Shown here: in pieces, positions 34,245 through 43,525 of the stretch
Layout of the letters: every line of letters begins with the position of its first letter
Numbering within the stretch: the first letter of the stretch is position 1
Assembly: GCA_964482205.1 (NCBI GenBank)
Contig: CAYZWI010000004.1
Location: forward strand, 1-64,000
Direction: 5' to 3'
Origin: JAZDGX01 sp964482205
GTDB taxonomy: Bacteria; Eisenbacteria; RBG-16-71-46; CAIMUX01; WJJG01
Length of the DNA stretch: 64,000 nucleotides
Translations under genes and position numbers: made by a program
Notes under the pieces: generated by a model
The model's input: only the letters and a program-made list of their open reading frames with translations
The model's database searches: none
What the model was told of the DNA's origin: nothing

Positions 34245-34823
34245 ATGGAGCCCGGTGGAACGCCGGAGAAGGAACGGGTCGAGCAGGCTCGAACGGGCGA
34301 CGCGCATGCTTTCAGCCTTCTCGTCCACCGTCATCGGGCCAGCGTGTATGCCTGGATCCGGCGCATGGTGCGCGATTCCGAACTGGCGGAAGAACTGACC
34401 CAGGATGTCTTCATCAAAGCGCATCGAGGCCTGGCGAAGTTTCGGGGCGAGGCGGGCTTCCGTACCTGGCTGTTTCGGATCGCTGTCAACCGCGTGCGCG
34501 ACCACCGGACGAGTCGCCGCGCGCACCAGGAAGCGAAGGAAGTGAGGCTACCCGAGGGGGGAATCGACACGCACCCGGCGCTTTCGATCTTCGGCCCCGA
34601 GGCGGCTCTTGACGAGGTGGAAATGGCGGGAGCATTCGAGGCGACCCTTGCAGGACTCGAGCCGCACTTGCGGGAGGCGTTCCTGTTTCGCCATCAGGAG
34701 GGCCTCGGGTACGAGGAAATCGGCCAGGCGCTCGGAATCTCGCCTGGCAACGCCAGGGTTCGCGTGCATCGCGCCCGGGAGCGGGTCTTGACGGAGTTGC
34801 GCGAGCGAGGCTTCGATGTCTAG
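34245..34823 (+). CDS. ECF-subfamily RNA polymerase sigma-70 factor
   Basis: A 192-residue protein with region 2 (HAFSLLVHRHRASVYAWIRR ... LAEELTQDVFIKAHRGLAKF ... FRTWLFRIAVNRVRDH) and region 4 (HLREAFLFRHQEGLGYEEI, then ALGISPGNARVRVHRARER). No extra C-terminal domain. ATG 34245 is used; a TTG at 34233 with GGGGGAG upstream is also possible. It is followed by its anti-sigma factor, an outer-membrane protein and a secreted protein, all on the same strand and probably one operon. Confidence 0.92.
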   Translation: MEPGGTPEKERVEQARTGDAHAFSLLVHRHRASVYAWIRRMVRDSELAEELTQDVFIKAHRGLAKFRGEAGFRTWLFRIAVNRVRDHRTSRRAHQEAKEVRLPEGGIDTHPALSIFGPEAALDEVEMAGAFEATLAGLEPHLREAFLFRHQEGLGYEEIGQALGISPGNARVRVHRARERVLTELRERGFDV

Positions 34824-34905
34824 TGTGCCGATGAGCGCATTGCTCGCGCATCGCGGGCGCGTCACATAGCGGGATGAAACCGAACACCCCGCGGAGGCGA
34901 CGACC

Positions 34906-35532
34906 GTGAACGAACGCGAAAATCACAGGCTCGACTCGGAGATTCAGGCGTACCTGGACGGCGAATTGAGCCCCGACCGGGCACGCGCGTTCGAAGCGAG
35001 GGTCGCCTCCGATCCCGCTCTCCTCCGGCGTGTGCAGGCGCTGCAGCGCTTTCAGAACTGGGTGGCCGCTTCCCGGCCGGAGCCGCGCGCGGCCTTCGGG
35101 GACGCGCTCGATGGCGCCATCGAACGGGGTTCGGGACGCCTCGCGCGGCCGTCGCTCCTAGAGACATTTCTGTGGCGCGGCTTCGCCTGGGCGGGCGCAG
35201 CAGCGGCGGCGGCCGTCGTAGTCCTGGCGTTCACGCTGCGCTTCGGCTCGCCTTCCCCTGTCTCGACCTACCCTTCATCCCTCAAGCACGAGTTCGCAAT
35301 CGACGCCCCCAAGGCCGGCGAAGTGTGCCTAGTCGGAAGCTTCAATCGCTGGACCGTGTGTGCCACGCCGCTCGAGATGGGCGCCGACGGCCGCTGGAAG
35401 ATTGCGATCGATCTCCCCCGGGGCCGCTACGAGTACATGTTCGTCGTCGATGGCCGATGGTTGACGGACGACAGCGCCCCCGTCCACGTGGACGACGGAT
35501 TCGGAAACCGGAATGCCGTGCTCATCATCTGA
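34906..35532 (+). CDS. Anti-sigma factor with periplasmic glycogen-binding-like E-set domain
   Basis: The N-terminal ~50 residues (LDSEIQAYLDGELSPDRARA) form the cytosolic anti-sigma helix bundle seen in ZAS/RsiW-like proteins, though without an HxxxCxxC zinc motif. A TM segment at about 92-112 leads to a periplasmic E-set/AMPK-glycogen-binding-like domain at 128-208 (GEVCLVGSFNRWT ... RGRYEYMFVVDGRWL). It probably restrains the upstream ECF sigma and releases it when the outer domain senses a carbohydrate or cell-surface partner (inference). GTG start with GGAGG 8 nt upstream. Confidence 0.82.
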   Translation: MNERENHRLDSEIQAYLDGELSPDRARAFEARVASDPALLRRVQALQRFQNWVAASRPEPRAAFGDALDGAIERGSGRLARPSLLETFLWRGFAWAGAAAAAAVVVLAFTLRFGSPSPVSTYPSSLKHEFAIDAPKAGEVCLVGSFNRWTVCATPLEMGADGRWKIAIDLPRGRYEYMFVVDGRWLTDDSAPVHVDDGFGNRNAVLII

Positions 35533-35551
35533 GTCGCCGCCCGGAGGTGGA

Positions 35552-36970
35552 ATGGGGAAGGCCGAGAGCAGGCGCCCCGCTCGCCTGGTGCCTTTCGCAT
35601 GGTTCGTCTTCGCGCTCGCATTCGCCCTCGTCTCCATCGCTCAAGCCGCTCCCGGCGGCGAGTGGACCGTCGAGTATCGCACCGGCTACGACAACGAAGT
35701 ACTTGCCGATCCCGAGCGCGACGGGATTCTCACGCCCGTCGCCGCGAGCTTCATTTCCTCCGCGAGCAGGCTGCGCCTGTGGTGGCCCGGAGAAAGCGAG
35801 CAGTCGGCCTGGCTGGCGATGAGCGGTGAAATGTCGTGGGCGGGTTATGCAGGCGATGGGCCGGGCGCCGATCTACACGGGTTCGGGGAAGGCCGCTTCC
35901 GGCGGGTGTGGTCGTCGCTGCTGCTCACCGATCTGTCCGCGTCCTATTTGAGCTTCCGCCGCAGGGATTTCGAGCTGTTCGATCTCGATCGCCCGCAGGT
36001 TGGGGCCAATGTGATCGGACGCATCGGCGCGCGCAATCTCGTGGGACTCCATGGCGCGCATTCTTGGCCGTCCTATCCGGGACGCTGGGCAGACGATTCC
36101 ACGGCGACGCAGTCCGACCGCCAACTGGATCTTTCCCTCTCGTGGACGCGCGAACTCGGCCGCCACGCTTCCATCGGCGCGGAGGCGGGCTACCGGAGGC
36201 TAACCTCCAATGTCGCTTCCCTCGAATACGACAGCCCTTGGATCACGATCCGCAGCGCGGCCGGCCGGCTCGAAACATTGCGCGCATGGGCTTATCTCTC
36301 CTTTGCTCAGCGCTCGTATCCCGAGTACCCGGTACTCGTCTCGGTGGGCGATTCCCTCTACGACACGGGGCTCGACCGCACCGACGAGACCTGGCGGATC
36401 GGCGCCGGTGTCGAACGGGCCGTATCGTCGCGGTTCGTCCTGCTGGGCCAGGTCATGGCGCTTCACCAGACCTCGAAAATCGACGAGATGGAATTCGACC
36501 AGGTGCGCGTATGGCTGGGCGCGCGCTATCAACTGTGGAAGCGGGCGGACATTTCTCCGCCCCGCTCTGGGCTGATGTCGGGCGAAATCGGTTTTTCCGC
36601 GCCGCGCACGTCCTCACTCGGGCCTCCGTTGACTCCCGAGGTAGTCGCCGGCGGAGTGCGCTTTGTTTGCCGGGCTCCGGGGGCGCACGAAGTCGCGGTC
36701 GTGGGAGGATTCAACGGCTGGAATGCTCAGCGGGGCGCGCTGACCGATCAGGACGGCAATGGCATCTGGGAAGCGATCCTGCAGGTTCCCGCGGGCACGT
36801 GGCGCTACGCGATGGTGGTGGACGGAGAGTGGATGCGGCCCGACGGAGCGCCCCGATACGAAGCGGACGGATTCGGAGGGTGGACGGGCATTTTGGAGAT
36901 CGCCCCGGCAAAGCGACCGGCAGGCGAAAGCGGGACCGTGCCCGTGGACGAAGGCTCGCGCAGGCCGTAA
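35552..36970 (+). CDS. Outer-membrane beta-barrel protein with C-terminal glycogen-binding-like domain
   Basis: A signal peptide (about 1-32, LVPFAWFVFALAFALVSIAQ) precedes ~340 residues of alternating amphipathic strands (LDLSLSWTRELGRHASIGAE, AWAYLSFAQRSYPEY), suggesting a barrel. Residues about 385-455 repeat the E-set domain of the anti-sigma factor (HEVAVVGGFNGWN ... GTWRYAMVVDGEWM). Sharing this domain with its own anti-sigma suggests they bind the same ligand or each other. GGAGGTGG precedes ATG 35552. Homologues are not recognised beyond the domain. Confidence 0.75.
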   Translation: MGKAESRRPARLVPFAWFVFALAFALVSIAQAAPGGEWTVEYRTGYDNEVLADPERDGILTPVAASFISSASRLRLWWPGESEQSAWLAMSGEMSWAGYAGDGPGADLHGFGEGRFRRVWSSLLLTDLSASYLSFRRRDFELFDLDRPQVGANVIGRIGARNLVGLHGAHSWPSYPGRWADDSTATQSDRQLDLSLSWTRELGRHASIGAEAGYRRLTSNVASLEYDSPWITIRSAAGRLETLRAWAYLSFAQRSYPEYPVLVSVGDSLYDTGLDRTDETWRIGAGVERAVSSRFVLLGQVMALHQTSKIDEMEFDQVRVWLGARYQLWKRADISPPRSGLMSGEIGFSAPRTSSLGPPLTPEVVAGGVRFVCRAPGAHEVAVVGGFNGWNAQRGALTDQDGNGIWEAILQVPAGTWRYAMVVDGEWMRPDGAPRYEADGFGGWTGILEIAPAKRPAGESGTVPVDEGSRRP

Positions 36971-37019
36971 CGGGCTGCCGGCCGCGCCGTCCAACCGGAT
37001 GGAAAGAGAGGCCACGGCC

Positions 37020-38144
37020 ATGACTGCGATAAGACGGCACTTCATCAAAGCACTGATCGCTTCGGCGCTGGCATTCGCCGTCCCTTGGGCGTGGCATTCC
37101 GCATCGGCTGATGAACCCCCTCCGACGCTCGATCAGGCCCTGATCCCGTGGGGCGAGCAGGCGGAGTGGCCCGACGCACGCCTCGCGTCGCTTCGCGATG
37201 GAATGCGGATGGCCGAGGAGGCCGGCATCGACCCGATGCTCTTCGTGGAAATCCTCCGCCACGGGCGCGATGGACGGATCGCGCCCGAACAGGTCGAGAA
37301 CTTGACCGCACGAACGCAACGCTTGTGCGCGGAAGACTTGCCGGCCGACCTGGTGCTTGATCGTGCGTTGCAAGGATTGGCAAAGGGAGTCGCCTTCGAC
37401 CGCATTGATCCCGTGCTCGCGAATCTCGAGACCAATCTGCGTGCCTCGGCCGTCCTGGTGGATGCTCTGTTTCCGATCGAACGGTTGCGCGCACCTCGTG
37501 AGGACCGTCGAGCGTTGATCGGGCACGGTGCCTACGCGCTCGGAACGGGAGCCACTCCTTCCGATGTCCGAGCGGCGTTCTCTCTGGCGCTGACGGAGAA
37601 GTCCCCGATCCTCCAGGCGCGTGCGCCGGTCTTGTCGGTGGGTTGCATGATGGCCGGTGGTCTGTCGGCCGAGCAGGCGATGCAAGTGACGAAGACGGCT
37701 TGGGAACGCGGTTATCGCGACGGCGAGCTCGAACACCTGGGCGAAGCGGTGGGCGCACTCGGACAAGGTGGCGAGACAACCACCGATGAGTTGGTCGAGC
37801 GCGTGCTGATGCGCATCCGCTCGAACGATCTGAGGGAGCAAGTGCTTAAGGATTTCGATGAGATGCGCGCGTATCGCTATCACTCGCCCGGCATGGGGCC
37901 CAACGACGATCCGGGGCACATGCACGGACCGGGTGGCCCTCCCGAAGATCCGGGCCGGGGAAGCGGGCATCACGGCCCCGGTCCGCACGGACCCGGCGGC
38001 GGAGAGGGCGGAGGCGGAACAGGCGACGGTAGCCATGATGGCGGCAGTGGTGGTGATGGCAACGGCGCGGGCACCGGCGATGGCGGTGATGGCGACACGG
38101 GCGGGTCGTCGGGAGGCGGCGCGAACGGCAAGGGCCGGGGATAG
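37020..38144 (+). CDS. Exported protein with Gly/Asp/His-rich C-terminus, unknown function
   Basis: A 374-residue protein. The N-terminus (IRRHFIKALIASALAFAVPW) is a signal peptide. The middle (35-290) is all-helical with no known motif (MRMAEEAGIDPMLFVEILRH, SEQAMQVTKTAWERGYRDGE-like repeats of helices). The last ~85 residues are low-complexity Gly/Pro/His then Gly/Asp, resembling a flexible or metal-binding tail. It closes the sigma-anti-sigma operon, 49 nt after the barrel gene. Function unknown. Confidence 0.7.
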   Translation: MTAIRRHFIKALIASALAFAVPWAWHSASADEPPPTLDQALIPWGEQAEWPDARLASLRDGMRMAEEAGIDPMLFVEILRHGRDGRIAPEQVENLTARTQRLCAEDLPADLVLDRALQGLAKGVAFDRIDPVLANLETNLRASAVLVDALFPIERLRAPREDRRALIGHGAYALGTGATPSDVRAAFSLALTEKSPILQARAPVLSVGCMMAGGLSAEQAMQVTKTAWERGYRDGELEHLGEAVGALGQGGETTTDELVERVLMRIRSNDLREQVLKDFDEMRAYRYHSPGMGPNDDPGHMHGPGGPPEDPGRGSGHHGPGPHGPGGGEGGGGTGDGSHDGGSGGDGNGAGTGDGGDGDTGGSSGGGANGKGRG

Positions 38145-38490
38145 AGCCAGCATTTGAAGCGCCGCACTTCTGCACAGGATCCACCTTCTCCCAGAACATG
38201 CAGGTACCGCCCCCGCGCCTTTTCAGATGCACGGGCGGACGTGGGTGCCGTCGTGCCCCGGCCTTTCAAGCGGGGGCACGCATGGCCGACGCGCTACCGC
38301 ACAACCAAGACTCTGGTCGTTCGTTCTGCCGCTCTTCCTCTCATGACCACGAGATAAAGTCCACTCGGGACGGATCGTCCGTGAGTGTCGCGACCATCCC
38401 ATGCTCACGGGCGACCCGCTTGACCCAAGGAGGATCCCTGCTACAGTGCGATCGCCTCGGGCTTTCATTCTGGCATGTGCAGGAGGACTC
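38145..38490. other. Intergenic region with hairpin and promoter
   Basis: No gene is evident. CGTGCCCC (38252-38259) pairs with GGGGCACG (38273-38280) as a possible terminator for the upstream operon, and a good promoter for the STAS gene lies at 38420-38447. Confidence 0.45.
38420..38447 (+). promoter_or_regulatory. Sigma-70-type promoter of the STAS gene
   Basis: TTGACC (38420-38425) and TACAGT (38442-38447) with a 16-nt spacer lie 44 nt before the ATG at 38491. Confidence 0.55.
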
Positions 38491-38889
38491 ATGTGGAACA
38501 AGCCGACCCTCGAGTTTGAGCAGGAACCCTTGGGCGATGCCGCCGGCGCGATGTTCCGCCTTTCGGGCAAGCTGATCGGCACGCGCGAGAGCTATGACTT
38601 CCTCGATTCCGTGCGCAAGTTCCTCCACGAGGGAGGCCGCACGGCCTTGATCGATCTCTCCGGCGTCGATCGCGTCACGAGCCCCGGAGTCGGAATCTTG
38701 GCGGCCCTCTACACGACTGCGATCCGCGCCAACGCTCGCATCGCCTTGGTCGCCGTCCCCGAAGCGGTCCGGTCGCTTCTCAAGGTGGTCCTCTTGTGGG
38801 ATCTCCTGCCTCACTACGAGACCAAGGAGGAGGCGCTGAACGCCGGGGAGTCCCAGGCTCGGGTTCGCGAGGCAAACCCCGAGGAGTGA
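38491..38889 (+). CDS. STAS-domain anti-sigma factor antagonist-like protein
   Basis: A 132-residue STAS protein: GAMFRLSGKLIGTRESYDF, GRTALIDLSGVDRVTSPGVG, then IALVAVPEAVRSLLKVV. The switch position reads VTSPGVG where SpoIIAA-type proteins have a phosphorylated serine in D-S-S-G; S and T are present, so phosphorylation is possible. No RsbW-like kinase is adjacent. AGGAGG precedes the ATG and a promoter is visible upstream, so it is probably monocistronic. Confidence 0.87.
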   Translation: MWNKPTLEFEQEPLGDAAGAMFRLSGKLIGTRESYDFLDSVRKFLHEGGRTALIDLSGVDRVTSPGVGILAALYTTAIRANARIALVAVPEAVRSLLKVVLLWDLLPHYETKEEALNAGESQARVREANPEE

Positions 38890-39022
38890 TGCGCTCCTTC
38901 CCGAATGGATCCATCGCGGACCGGATGCCGCTCGCTGCGGTCTCCGCAATCGCGAGTGCAAACATGCGCCGACGCGAGTCGCCGGCACGGGCGCCCGCAC
39001 TTCCAATCTGTGGAGGAAGGCC

Positions 39023-40168
39023 ATGACACTCTCCGATCGTACGCTTCGCGCGGCTTGCTTCGCTCTGCTCCCTTTGATCGCGCTCGCCGGCTCCTGCGGC
39101 GACGACGATGAAACCGGCCCCATCGATGAGGGTGAGAATCGCGCTCCCTTGGTCGACTCGCTCTATGCGGACCCGGTTGGAACGGCTCCCGATGGGAACA
39201 TCCATCTCTATTGTGAGGCTCACGATCCGGACGGCGACTCGCTCACCTATGCTTGGACTCCGGTGAGTGGCGAGATCGCCGGCCAGGGAGCGGATGTCCT
39301 CTGGGACGCGCCCATCGAGGAAGGCCTATACACAATCCGCGTGACGGTCTCGGACGACGGCGGCGATACCGTGACCGACAGCGTCACGGTGGCGGTCGAC
39401 GCCATGCCGGGAACCTTGCTCGTCCAGTCGCAAGGCGGGCTGTTCGCGGTCCACGCCACCGGAAACCGGTTCCTCTTCCACACATCCACCGCCCACGTGG
39501 AAGTCTTGGGGGACCGCATCTTTCTCGAGGACTACCGCGGCATGCAGGAGATCGACCACGAGGGCGGGCTGGTCAACGTCGTGCAGGCCGACCCTCCTGT
39601 CGCGGGATACATCACCGTGCTTCCCGATGGGGGATTCGCCGCGATCACCAACGACAGCGACCTGATCTATCTCGTGAGTCCCGATGGAGACTTGCTCGAG
39701 ACGCTCCCCATTCCCAATGGCAGCGTGGAGACCTTGCAGAATGTCGATGGCGTGGTGGCCGGCGATCGGTTGATCGTCTCCGAAAATGGACACAATGAGC
39801 TCTTCGCCGTCGACCTGACGACGCGGGAAGCTTCCATCTTCCGCTCGGTAGAGGACGGCTTCGGATGGCTGGGAGCGTTGACCTACGAAGACGGGCTCTT
39901 CGTGCTCTGCCGCTCCAAACGCGTCCAAACCTTCGTAGAGGGCGGCCCCCTGCTCGATGTCTGCAACCTGCCGGTGGGCAATATCAGCGGGATCGCGGCC
40001 CATGGACGGTTCGCGTATGCGGTGATCAACCACGCCGGGGAGCTCTATCGGATCGACCTCACGACGGGCGAGTACCAGCAAATGCTCACCGGGGTAGACT
40101 ACCCGAAGGACATCGAGTATCTGCCCGTGTTCCTGGCCGAGCCGACCGGACTCGTCGAAGCCTTCTGA
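39023..40168 (+). CDS. Lipoprotein with PKD-like domain and beta-propeller
   Basis: A lipoprotein signal ends at LALAGSC (lipobox, C24), followed by Asp/Glu-rich GDDDETGP. Residues about 40-125 form a PKD/Ig-like domain (AHDPDGDSLTYAWTP ... TIRVTVSDDGGDTVTDSV) and the rest a propeller-like repeat series (DGGFAAITNDSDLIYLVSPD, VAGDRLIVSENGHNELFAVD). Likely a surface-exposed binding protein. GGAGGAAGG precedes the ATG. Confidence 0.8.
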   Translation: MTLSDRTLRAACFALLPLIALAGSCGDDDETGPIDEGENRAPLVDSLYADPVGTAPDGNIHLYCEAHDPDGDSLTYAWTPVSGEIAGQGADVLWDAPIEEGLYTIRVTVSDDGGDTVTDSVTVAVDAMPGTLLVQSQGGLFAVHATGNRFLFHTSTAHVEVLGDRIFLEDYRGMQEIDHEGGLVNVVQADPPVAGYITVLPDGGFAAITNDSDLIYLVSPDGDLLETLPIPNGSVETLQNVDGVVAGDRLIVSENGHNELFAVDLTTREASIFRSVEDGFGWLGALTYEDGLFVLCRSKRVQTFVEGGPLLDVCNLPVGNISGIAAHGRFAYAVINHAGELYRIDLTTGEYQQMLTGVDYPKDIEYLPVFLAEPTGLVEAF

Positions 40169-40253
40169 ACGGCTTCGTCCGACTCCCTTGCATGCGAAGG
40201 CCGGCCGGGCAGGTGGAGTCGCGCAGGATGGAAGCTCATCGGCGCGGAGCCAC

Positions 40254-42647
40254 CTAGAGCAAGCGCAGCAGCTTCACACTCGCGGACTTGGATCGCGTGA
40301 ACGCGGCGCGTGATCCGGTCTCCGTCCGCGCGCCGATTCGCGACGGCAGGGCGTGCCGCTCCCCCGCCGGATCCCGCCCGACGCCGAGGTCCTTCCACAG
40401 ATGCGCCCAGTAGATGCCCGGAGAGACTGCCCGTCCGCGATCGTCGCAGCCATCCCAAGAGAACAGATGCCGGCCGGCGGCGAGCTGGACTCGCGGAAGC
40501 GTTCTCACGACGCGGCCCGTCACATCGCTGATCGCAAGCTGAACCTCTTTCGCGTCTCGAAGCTCGATCGCGAATGTCGTTTCTCCGCGGGTGGGATTGG
40601 GAAAGGCGCGCAAGTCGCCGGGCGGGGCTCCAGCTGTCAGCCCGTCCGTCGATTCATCTGTCGGTACACCCGGTCCCCCCGCATCCCGAATCGCTGCTGC
40701 GGACGCCGATTCATAGGCGCCGATATCGATGCGCCCAGCGCGAACGCGCGCCACGCCGAGGAGGTCGCAGGCCGGCAGGCCGAGCCCGCGCGTGTCGGGC
40801 GCACCGGCATTCACGCAGGGCGAGAAATCCATCAATTGAAGGGGATGCTCGCCTTGATCGACGAAGAGCGGATCGGCCTCGAAGTTTCCTTCGCCGGGAT
40901 GTCCGCCTTCAATGTCGTTGAAGCGCACATAGGGGAACTTACCTTCCAGGATCTGGCCGCCGAGGAAGTACTGCGAGGCGTTCCACAGCAGGATGTTGTT
41001 CACAACACGCGACTTCGAAAGATGATTGTGCACGCACGCGGCGGGATCGAAGGCCGCGGCATTGTGCACGGGGTTGAAGACGATCGTGTTGTTCGAGAGC
41101 GTGGGATAGGCATCCAGGCCGTAGAATGCGGAGCCGCTCACGAAGGCGTGATTCCCGGTGAGGACCGAACCGCTCACGACCGGCGAGGCGAAGTTCGCGC
41201 AGTAGAGCACGGCGCCGTAGTCGCCGACATTGTTCCGGAACACGCAGTCGGACGCGCGCAGCTTCGAAAACCCGGTGACCGACAAGGCCGCCCCGCGCGA
41301 TCCGTCCCCGGCAGCCTTGCAGTATTCGAGCACGCAGTATTCAAGCAGCGAGCTGTCGTTCACGGCCGATGTACCGTCGAAGCGGATCCCGGCCCAGCTG
41401 CCCGCAGTCGTGGAATCGATCGCGAATTCGCCCGGCGAAGCGCTCGTCCAGGTGATGAAGTCCTGCGGTGAGCCGAGCGCAAGCAGCCTGCCTTGCACGC
41501 GAAGCGCATGATGCCCAAGAAACATCACCCGCACCCCTGCGCTCACTTGCAGGGTGACCCCATTCTCGATCGTCACATCGCCCGAGACGCGCACGGTGTC
41601 GCTGTCCCAGAAGGCATCGGCCACGATCGCGCCCGACACATCGATCGAGGTCCTGGTTGCTTGCGGTGCATTCGTCGCCTGCGATGCATGCGTCACTTGC
41701 GATGCACTCGTCGCGTGCGAGTCATCCGGCAAGCGGGATGCAAGATCTCGTCCGCGGGCGAATGTCTGGCAACCATAGTCCTCAGCAGGCGAGCCAGGCA
41801 GCGGCTGGAAGTCGCCGTTCGCGGGATCGGTCAGCAGAGGATCTTGGCCGACGATGTTGTTGTACGGGGCCGAACCGGCCTCCGTCCAGGGCACCGGCTC
41901 CACTCATCCGTACTCGCAGAGGAACGAGAAGTGCGCGAGCATGTCGGCGTTGATCGCCGGATCCTCGTGGAAGGACCAGTTCTCGCGAATCTGCGGCACG
42001 CCATACAGTCCCGCCTGCACGCTGGCCGCGATGTTGGTGCCGGTTGGAAGCAACTCGTGAGCCGCACCGTGCGAGAAGATGAAGTCGGGCCCGGTGTTGC
42101 GCGCGCTCACGATCAGATTGCGTTCGAGGGTGACGCCCTCGCCCGCTCCTTGCAGGCGAATGCCGTAGTCGTCGGGCCGGTAGAAGGTCACATGGCGCAC
42201 CGACCCTTGCGGAACGAGGTCGAAACTCGCATTTCGCAAGCCGCGAAAGCGGATGTCGCCTCCCACGATCACGCAATCGTCGATATCCAGGCGATGATTG
42301 CAGTACGAGATGCAGATCCGCGAAGCCTGAAGGTCGAGAATCGCGCCGTTTCCCACGATGCGGACATCGCAACCGGCATCGCCTTCCATGGTCCAGGTGA
42401 GAGGGCTGTAGATCGGGCCGATGAGCAGGCCGCCGGTGTAGATCTCTCCCGGCTCGAGCACGAGGTACTTGTCATATCCCCCGCCCGGCTGCGCGCGCTC
42501 GAAGGCTTCCTGCAGCGTCATCGCCATCGGCGCGCTCGCGAGGAACATCAGCAGGAGCATGGCCAGTGCGTACTTCAAACCTCGCGGCAAGAGCGGGGCC
42601 AGGATCGCTTCCTCTTGGAATCGCGGGTTCGCCATCGGTTGCTGCAT
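40254..42647 (-). pseudogene. Exported right-handed beta-helix protein with FlgD/T9SS-like C-terminus, interrupted by one in-frame TGA
   Basis: The frame starts with a signal segment (ALAMLLLMFLASAPMA) and runs through beta-helix rungs (GNGAILDLQASRICISYCNH; SVLTGNHAFVSGSAFYGLDA) of the pectate-lyase-like/PMP type, to the C-terminal PNPTRGETTFAI ... GRVVRTL ... WDGCDDRGRAVSPGIYWAHL module. A TGA at 41904-41906 after CEYG interrupts it, yet the next codon continues the same frame (VEPVPWTEAGSAPYNNI). As in the 19774 gene, a single nonsense codon divides an otherwise intact exported protein of ~797 residues. Confidence 0.78.
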
Positions 42648-42955
42648 TTCCTATCGGTGTCCTTGCGCTCTTGTCGAAAGCCGCCTGCCTTAGGATGCCG
42701 GGAACCTGCGAGATGCTGGGCCTCGCCCCCGCGTGCCGGCCCGTCTTCGTGGCCACCTATTCTACCATGCCCGCGCGCTGCACCCATGCCCGGGCGTGAT
42801 ACCAGACATCCCCTGCTTGACTTCGCATCGCCTCATCGGATCATTCTCCCGGGAGCGCGGGGCTGACGAATCCGGGGCAAACCGAGAGCCGATGACCGGC
42901 CTCGCAGCCTGAGAGGACGCGTCCCAGCGCGTTTCGCCACCGAAGGGAGCCTGTG
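42648..42955. other. Divergent intergenic region, nothing recognised
   Basis: These 308 bases separate the divergent beta-helix and lemA genes. Apart from the AAGGGAG ribosome site of lemA (42943-42949) I see no promoter, hairpin or small gene I can support. Confidence 0.4.
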
Positions 42956-43525
42956 ATGACCGTCTTGTGGATTGCGATTGCGGCCTTGATCGTCGCGGCC
43001 GCGGTGGTCCTCTTCAATCGCCTCATCCGCTTGCGCAACGCGGCCAACACCGCCTGGGCCGACATCGATGTCCAGCTCAAGCGCCGCCACGATCTCGTGC
43101 GCAATCTGGTGGAGACGGTGCGCGGGTATGCCGACTTCGAGCGCGAGGTGCTCGAGCGCGTCGCCGCCTTGCGCGGCCGGGCCGTCGATGCCCTTGGCAG
43201 CGGCGATCTCTCCAGCGCGGGCGAGGCCGAGAGCCGCCTCTCGGGAGGCGTACGCCATCTCTTCGCGCTGGCCGAGGCCTATCCGAATCTCAAAGCGAGC
43301 GAGCACTTCCTCGAGCTTCAGCGCGGACTCATCTCGCTCGAGGAGGACATCCAGAACGCGCGGCGCTATTACAACGCGGTGGTGCGCGATTTCAACACGC
43401 GCATCCAGTCTTTTCCCGATCTGCTGATCGCCCGCCCATTCGGTTTCCGCGAACGCAAGTTCTTCGAGCTCGAGAATCCGGCCGAGGCCGCGGCCCCGCG
43501 CGTGGCCGGGGAGGATCGCGCATGA
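42956..43525 (+). CDS. lemA: LemA family protein
   Basis: A 189-residue membrane-anchored helical protein: an N-terminal TM helix (VLWIAIAALIVAAAVVLF), then NAANTAWADIDVQLKRRHDL, YADFEREVLERVAALR and EEDIQNARRYYNAVVRDFN, the LemA signature ending in LLIARPFGFRERKFFE. Function is unsettled; LemA is commonly followed, as here, by a DUF2207 or TPM-domain partner. It overlaps the next gene by ATGA. Confidence 0.93.
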   Translation: MTVLWIAIAALIVAAAVVLFNRLIRLRNAANTAWADIDVQLKRRHDLVRNLVETVRGYADFEREVLERVAALRGRAVDALGSGDLSSAGEAESRLSGGVRHLFALAEAYPNLKASEHFLELQRGLISLEEDIQNARRYYNAVVRDFNTRIQSFPDLLIARPFGFRERKFFELENPAEAAAPRVAGEDRA

